Source of the DNA: Desulfarculus sp.
GTDB taxonomy: Bacteria > Desulfobacterota > Desulfarculia > Desulfarculales > Desulfarculaceae
Reading direction: 5' to 3'
Length of the DNA stretch: 59,815 nt
Assembly (NCBI GenBank): GCA_003605055.1
Contig: QZKP01000026.1
Span: 1 to 59,815, forward strand
Below, in pieces: positions 55,722 through 59,815 of the stretch (positions within the stretch are counted from its first letter, which is position 1; each line of letters opens with the position of its first letter). The translations under genes and the position numbers were made by a program. The notes beneath the pieces are model-generated. The model did no database searches and was not told where the DNA came from. It worked only from the letters and a program-made list of their open reading frames with translations.

Positions 55722-56204
55722 TTACCTGGGTCTGATGGTCCAGCCGCGCCCCACGCAGACCACCTGGTCGTTCTGGTTGTAGAAGGTGTTCTGGTGCACG
55801 ATGAAAAGACGCTCTTTTTTGATGAACTTGTCCACGGCCTTGCAGACCAAGCGGATGGTGTCGCCGGGACGGGCCGGCACATTGTAATACCAGGACTGTC
55901 CGGCGTTTATGGTGCCTGGCTCCCGCATCCAGTCTTCATTGTCCGTGCAGGCGAACAGCAGAAAGGCATGTATGCTGGGCGGTGAGATAAGGCCTTGGAA
56001 AGGAGATTTCTGGGCGTAATCTTCGTCAAAATACAAGGGATTCATATCACCGATTGCGCGGGCAAAATCCTGGATCATCTCTTTGGTCAAGGTGATGGGG
56101 TTGGTGGGCCTCGATTCGCCGGGCATGATTTCATCCCAAGTCTTGCGCCGTTCCCAGCCCTTCCAAAAATTTTTTTCAAAGGTCTCTAGGCTATCGGATT
56201 TCAT
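55722..56204 (-). CDS. MaoC/FAS1-like hotdog protein, non-catalytic half
   Basis: The 160-residue hotdog protein has WDEIMPGESRPTNPITLTKEMIQDFARAIGDMNPLYFDEDYA. The hydratase motif is partial: D53, N55 and P56 are kept but the His is Y58. It also carries GLISPPSIHAFLLF and SWYYNVPARPGDTIR. It probably shapes the substrate pocket for the adjacent catalytic subunit. ATG 56204 follows GAGGGAG; ATG 56216 is an alternative without a ribosome binding site. Confidence 0.85.
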   Translation of the reverse strand: MKSDSLETFEKNFWKGWERRKTWDEIMPGESRPTNPITLTKEMIQDFARAIGDMNPLYFDEDYAQKSPFQGLISPPSIHAFLLFACTDNEDWMREPGTINAGQSWYYNVPARPGDTIRLVCKAVDKFIKKERLFIVHQNTFYNQNDQVVCVGRGWTIRPR

Positions 56205-56268
56205 GGGCTCCCTCATATCGTTCTACGTGTGAGTTGTTGTTTCGACGGCTAATATCCGATCAACTCCG

Positions 56269-56303
56269 GCCTGGGCCGCCCAAGAAGCGGGTGCGGCCCA
56301 GGC
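56269..56303. repeat. Perfect 11-bp inverted repeat between regulator and hotdog genes
   Basis: GCCTGGGCCGC (56269-56279) and GCGGCCCAGGC (56293-56303) form a perfect 11-bp stem with a 13-base loop. It lies 91 bases after the regulator stop and 65 before the hotdog ATG. No T tract follows on either strand, so it may be an attenuator, a processing site or a terminator of rho-dependent type. Confidence 0.6.
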
Positions 56304-56393
56304 AGGCAAAATGATCTTTGGTTTACTGTGGCATTTCTTAAAGACAATATGTTTCGGGATGATTACTTAGGCAATACTAGGGAAAATCATGTA

Positions 56394-57782
56394 CTAAGCC
56401 AGGGAATCAAGGTAAGTGCGGAGGTTGATCTTTTTTTTGCGCAAGCCTAGTTTTTTGCGAATATTGTCCCGGTGAAACTCAACGCTGCGCACGGAAAGAT
56501 TTAATACCTCCGCCATCTCTTTGTTTGTTTTCCCCTTGGCCACCAGGTTGGACACCTCAATTTCCCGCGGGGTAAAGTTTATTAACGTAGTCGCCAGGTT
56601 GGGAATGAAAGGCGAGGTGACTTCCTTGATATTTATCCAGGCGATGTCTAATAACATTTTTTGATCGTCATCCAGCCTAGTCGACTGGAGTTTCTCTAAA
56701 TAAGGATATACCAGCTTGGTCAGGTTGGTGATTATCTTGGCCTCGATCTCGTTTCTGTCCTTTTCCCTCTGCTCGAGCAACACCTTGAGCGCGGCGTTCA
56801 GCTCCGCCAGCTTGTGCGCCTGGGCGGTCAGCTCCTGGTTTTTTTGCTGAAGCTCGGCCGTGCGCTGCTTGACCAACTCCTCCAACTGATTGCGGTGCTT
56901 TTTAAGCTCCTCCTCCGCCTCCTTTCTCTCACTAATATCCGTGTGCGTCCCCACCATGCGCCCGGGGACGCCCTCGGCGTCTTTAACCACGTTGCCGCTG
57001 GTCTGGAACCAGCGGACCCCCCCATTTTTGTGGCACATGCGGTGAACCACTGCGAAGCGGGGCGCCGCGCCGGACAAATGGGCCCCGGATGCCTGCCGCA
57101 CGGCAGCGCGGTCGTCCTTGTGCACCAACCCGGCCCAGGCGTCTATATGGTTCGCTATCTCCTGGTCCTCGTATCCCAGCAAGGACTTGAGCAGCGGGTC
57201 CAGGTAGATTTCGCCGCTCTTTAGATTCCAGTCCCACACGCCCACCTTGCCTGCCTCCACGGCCAGGGCGTAGCGTTGCTCGCTCTCGCGCAGGGCCTTC
57301 TCGGCCTTCTTGCGCTCGGTGATGTCCTCTATCAAGGAGATAAAATACTTGGGACGGCCGGCCTCGTCCCGAACCAGGGAAACAGTACGGTTGGCCCAAA
57401 CCTCCGCGCCGGTCTTAGTCAGATAACGCTTCTCGGAGCAATAGCTGTCAATTTCACCGGACAGCAGCTTGCCGGTGAGCCTGACCCCCTCTTCCAGATC
57501 ATCCGGATGCACTACTTTTTGAAAACTCAGGTTGAGAAGCTCCTCGCGGGTGAAGCCCAACATCTCACACATTCGCTGGTTGACCCGCAGATAATTGCCC
57601 TGGGGGTCGGCGTGGCATATGCCGGCCGCGGCCTGCTCAAAGGTTGCCCGGAACAACTCCTCGCCATCCCTGAGCGCAAGCTCCGCCTGGCGCCGCCTGT
57701 CTTCGGCGGCCTCCGCATGGACCAACCTGCGGCGAAGCTGTTCCAGCTCCTCCAGTAAACGTCTCTGGCCTTGGTCGTCCAC
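56394..57782 (-). CDS. PAS-PAS-LuxR transcription regulator
   Basis: The 462-residue cytoplasmic protein has a short coiled coil, PAS domain 1 (about 44-155), PAS domain 2 (about 170-290), a long coiled coil (290-350) and a C-terminal LuxR HTH (about 395-455; FTPREIEVSNLVAKGKTNKEMAEVLNLSVRSVEFHRDNIRKKLG). There is no kinase or receiver domain, so it probably senses a ligand directly and controls this cluster. The GTG at 57782 is 5 bases after the synthetase stop. Confidence 0.92.
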   Translation of the reverse strand: MDDQGQRRLLEELEQLRRRLVHAEAAEDRRRQAELALRDGEELFRATFEQAAAGICHADPQGNYLRVNQRMCEMLGFTREELLNLSFQKVVHPDDLEEGVRLTGKLLSGEIDSYCSEKRYLTKTGAEVWANRTVSLVRDEAGRPKYFISLIEDITERKKAEKALRESEQRYALAVEAGKVGVWDWNLKSGEIYLDPLLKSLLGYEDQEIANHIDAWAGLVHKDDRAAVRQASGAHLSGAAPRFAVVHRMCHKNGGVRWFQTSGNVVKDAEGVPGRMVGTHTDISERKEAEEELKKHRNQLEELVKQRTAELQQKNQELTAQAHKLAELNAALKVLLEQREKDRNEIEAKIITNLTKLVYPYLEKLQSTRLDDDQKMLLDIAWINIKEVTSPFIPNLATTLINFTPREIEVSNLVAKGKTNKEMAEVLNLSVRSVEFHRDNIRKKLGLRKKKINLRTYLDSLA

Positions 57783-57787
57783 GGCGC

Positions 57788-59341
57788 CTAAACCTTACGC
57801 TGGCGGTCCTTCCAGTACCTGTCCCTAAGCTCTCGCTTGAGGACCTTGCCCGCCGATGAACGCGGAAGCTCCTGGGCAAACTCCACGTCCTTGGGTTTCT
57901 TGTAGCTGGCAAGCCTTTGCCTGCAGAACTCGATCAACTCCTGCCCGCTCACCTCGTGGCCTTGTTTTTTGACTACAACGGCCTTCACCGCCTCGCCCCA
58001 GGTATCGTCAGGCACCCCGAATACGGCCGCTTCCGCCACGGCCGGGTGCGTGAACAATACGTTCTCGACCTCCTTGGGATAGATGTTCTCCCCGCCGGAT
58101 ACGATCAGATCTTTTTTCCGGTCTACGATGTATATATAGGCCAGCTCGTCCATCCGGCCCATATCACCAGTGTAGTACCAACCATTTTTTAAAACTTGGG
58201 CCGTCATTTCGGGTTGATTCCAGTAACCCTTCATTACGTTGTGTCCCTTGACCGTTATCTCGCCCACCTGGCCTTGTTTTACTTCGCTGCCACTTTCATC
58301 GACGATTTTTACTTGTACGCCGGCCACCTCGCGCCCGGCCGAACTCATGCGCTTAAAATCCTCGGCCGCACCCTCCAAGACGTGATCTTCGGGCTGCAGG
58401 ATGCTGATGGTAACGAAGGTCTCCGTGGCTCCATAGGTTTGCGAAAAACCGCAACGGAACTTGCTCATGGCCTCCTTGAGGGGCTCCAAGGGCATGGGGG
58501 CGGTGCCATAATAAAGAACCTGCAGGCTGCGGAGGTCAAACTTATGGAAACCGGGAAACTGCAACATAAATAGAATCATGGCCGGGACCACCAGGGCGTG
58601 GGTAATCCTGTGGTCCTGAATTTGCCTGAGGATGTCCTCCGGAGAAAAAAAGTTCATCACCACATTTGTGCAGCCGGCTAAAGAAAAAGCAAACATGCTG
58701 TTGGCGTCGCCGGCGTGGAACAGGGGAGGGGCGTTCAGGAACACCCCGCCCGGCCCGAGTCTCCTGCCTATGGCGGTGTTAAAGCTGCTGGCGAGGACGT
58801 TGCGGTGGGTTGACATCACCCCTTTGGGCAGACCCGTGGTGCCGCCGGTATAGCCCAATATGGCCAAGTCGTTTTCGTCCAGGGATATGAGGGGGTCTGC
58901 AGAAGAGGCCAGGGCAAGCATCTCTTCATAATTTTGGATGCCGGGCAGGTGCTTGTCTATGCAGACAAGATGCTTGATGCACCCGACTTCTTTTTTAACC
59001 TCTTGGATTACAGGCAGGTATTTGCCGCCAAAAAAGAGAAGCGCGGCCTTGGAGTCATTGATGACATAGGATAGCTCATCTTTAGCATAACGAAAATTGA
59101 GCGGGACTATGGGCATCCCGGCCTTGGCGGCGGCAAAATAGAGCTCGATGTATTCCAGGCAGTTGTGATTGAGTACGGCGATCTTGTCTGCAGGGTCTGC
59201 TCGCAGGCTTAAGAATACATTAGCCAGCCTGTTAACCCTCTCATTCAGTTGCGCGAAGGTAAGCGAACGCTCCCCCTCCTCCACCGCGGTCTTGCCGGGA
59301 TAGAGTTTGGCATTCCGGCGTGGTATGTCACCAATCAACAA
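57788..59341 (-). CDS. Acyl-CoA synthetase (AMP-forming)
   Basis: The 517-residue ANL enzyme activates a carboxylic acid to its CoA ester through an acyl-AMP. It has the P-loop YTGGTTGLPKG (164-174), the TYGATE motif, YYTGD, DRKKDLIVSGGENIYPKEVE and catalytic K499 in SSAGKVLKREL. It resembles medium- or long-chain acyl-CoA ligases; the acid is unknown. TTG 59341 is chosen: GGGGAAGG lies 6 bases upstream and gives the family start MLIGDI. Confidence 0.93.
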   Translation of the reverse strand: MLIGDIPRRNAKLYPGKTAVEEGERSLTFAQLNERVNRLANVFLSLRADPADKIAVLNHNCLEYIELYFAAAKAGMPIVPLNFRYAKDELSYVINDSKAALLFFGGKYLPVIQEVKKEVGCIKHLVCIDKHLPGIQNYEEMLALASSADPLISLDENDLAILGYTGGTTGLPKGVMSTHRNVLASSFNTAIGRRLGPGGVFLNAPPLFHAGDANSMFAFSLAGCTNVVMNFFSPEDILRQIQDHRITHALVVPAMILFMLQFPGFHKFDLRSLQVLYYGTAPMPLEPLKEAMSKFRCGFSQTYGATETFVTISILQPEDHVLEGAAEDFKRMSSAGREVAGVQVKIVDESGSEVKQGQVGEITVKGHNVMKGYWNQPEMTAQVLKNGWYYTGDMGRMDELAYIYIVDRKKDLIVSGGENIYPKEVENVLFTHPAVAEAAVFGVPDDTWGEAVKAVVVKKQGHEVSGQELIEFCRQRLASYKKPKDVEFAQELPRSSAGKVLKRELRDRYWKDRQRKV

Positions 59342-59815
59342 AGCGCACCTTCCCCGTATCTGCCCAGACAAGCTAAAAACTCAAGCGCGGTTCCAACTAA
59401 TAAAAAACACTTAAACTATAACAATATGCCATGAATAGGGATGAATATGATACAGAACATTTTCAAGCATAATACAAGTAAAAACCTAGTAGTTTCTATC
59501 AAAAGGTTCCACAATGGCCTGGAAACAGCCCGCCTGATAACCAGCAGTTTGGGTGCGCGGGTTTTGATCTTCGGATATAGCAGGCCCGCCCTGGGGCAAC
59601 CGACATCAGCGAAGCGATTGAACTGCCCCTGACCCGCTGCCCTGAATCTTGGCCCGGCAGCTTGGGTTAGGCCTTAGGTGCAATCGCAGTCCGGGGAATG
59701 GGGCGGCATTGGGGAGGTGACCTGCCCCCGATCAATGTACCACTTCTTGGGTTAGACCCTGTTTAGTTTGTAGGCTGAGGATGCTGGGGGCAATCCCCAG
59801 GGTTCCCTTGGGCAA
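59342..59815. other. Terminal intergenic stretch without a supported gene
   Basis: The first 130 bases are AT-rich and probably hold the promoter of the minus-strand cluster; TTGTTA and TATTAG occur at 16-base spacing but are weak. The right part is GC-rich and holds the near-identical elements TGAACTGCCCC (59619-59629) and TGACCTGCCCCC (59718-59729), plus a CTGGGG/CCCCAG hairpin (59784-59800). I see no tRNA, rRNA or protein-coding frame with family similarity. Confidence 0.6.

Noticed and set aside
59441..59632. 63-codon plus-strand frame near the right edge
   Set aside because: No family resemblance and no ribosome binding site; composition looks like intergenic DNA.

Overview
The window comes from a GC-rich, Gram-negative anaerobe, most likely a Desulfobacterota (deltaproteobacterial) sulfate reducer, perhaps near Desulfarculales. 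The evidence is a Tmc/DsrMK-like membrane electron-transfer module with a tetraheme cytochrome c3, a ferredoxin-type 2-oxoacid oxidoreductase, an ABC-2 exporter gene set of O-antigen type, DksA and a TRAP-TAXI importer. The lineage call is inference from gene content; no rRNA is present.

Region 1 (1-15,140, + strand): the 3' end of tuf, then an uninterrupted S10-spc-alpha operon from rpsJ to rplQ, including secY, adk, map and a 38-residue rpmJ. infA is not at its common place. Four ribosomal genes start with TTG. A GC hairpin follows rplQ.

Region 2 (15,154-24,975, - strand): a compact, translationally coupled surface-polysaccharide operon. In transcription order it encodes a polyprenyl-phosphate sugar phosphotransferase, a Wzm-like permease, a Wzt-like ATPase with a C-terminal glycan-binding domain, a coiled-coil methyltransferase (candidate chain terminator), a double-headed glycosyltransferase, a second glycosyltransferase and an unrecognised polytopic membrane protein.

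Region 3 (25,045-33,939, - strand): dksA with its own promoter. Upstream of it lies a tight run of Gld-type ABC transporter genes (ATPase, permease, GldG-like, DUF4340) followed by rpoZ, dnaJ and moaC. Further upstream is a tandem nitroreductase of SagB type preceded by a possible 52-codon leader ORF.

Region 4 (34,019-42,182, + strand): two GH57 glucan enzymes, sfsA, an AT-rich promoter region, and a three-gene Tmc-like complex (membrane subunit, HdrD-like iron-sulfur subunit, tetraheme cytochrome) closed by a terminator.

Region 5 (42,334-50,819): truD converging on an unusual trmB; a DJ-1/PfpI gene; then NifU-like scaffold, NifS-like protein, 2-oxoacid oxidoreductase alpha and beta, a solute-binding lipoprotein and yjbQ. 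The NifS homologue has Gln where the PLP-binding Lys should be, while keeping the sulfur-carrying Cys; this is the most striking observation in the window and suggests an Fe-S assembly partner that is not a cysteine desulfurase.

Region 6 (50,816-59,815, - strand): a visibly less GC-rich accessory cluster for uptake and CoA activation of an unknown carboxylic acid: acyl-CoA synthetase, PAS-LuxR regulator, two complementary MaoC/hotdog hydratase subunits, TAXI binding protein, fused TRAP permease and a family III CoA-transferase. Its long intergenic regions carry strong inverted repeats. The last 474 bases hold no gene I can support.
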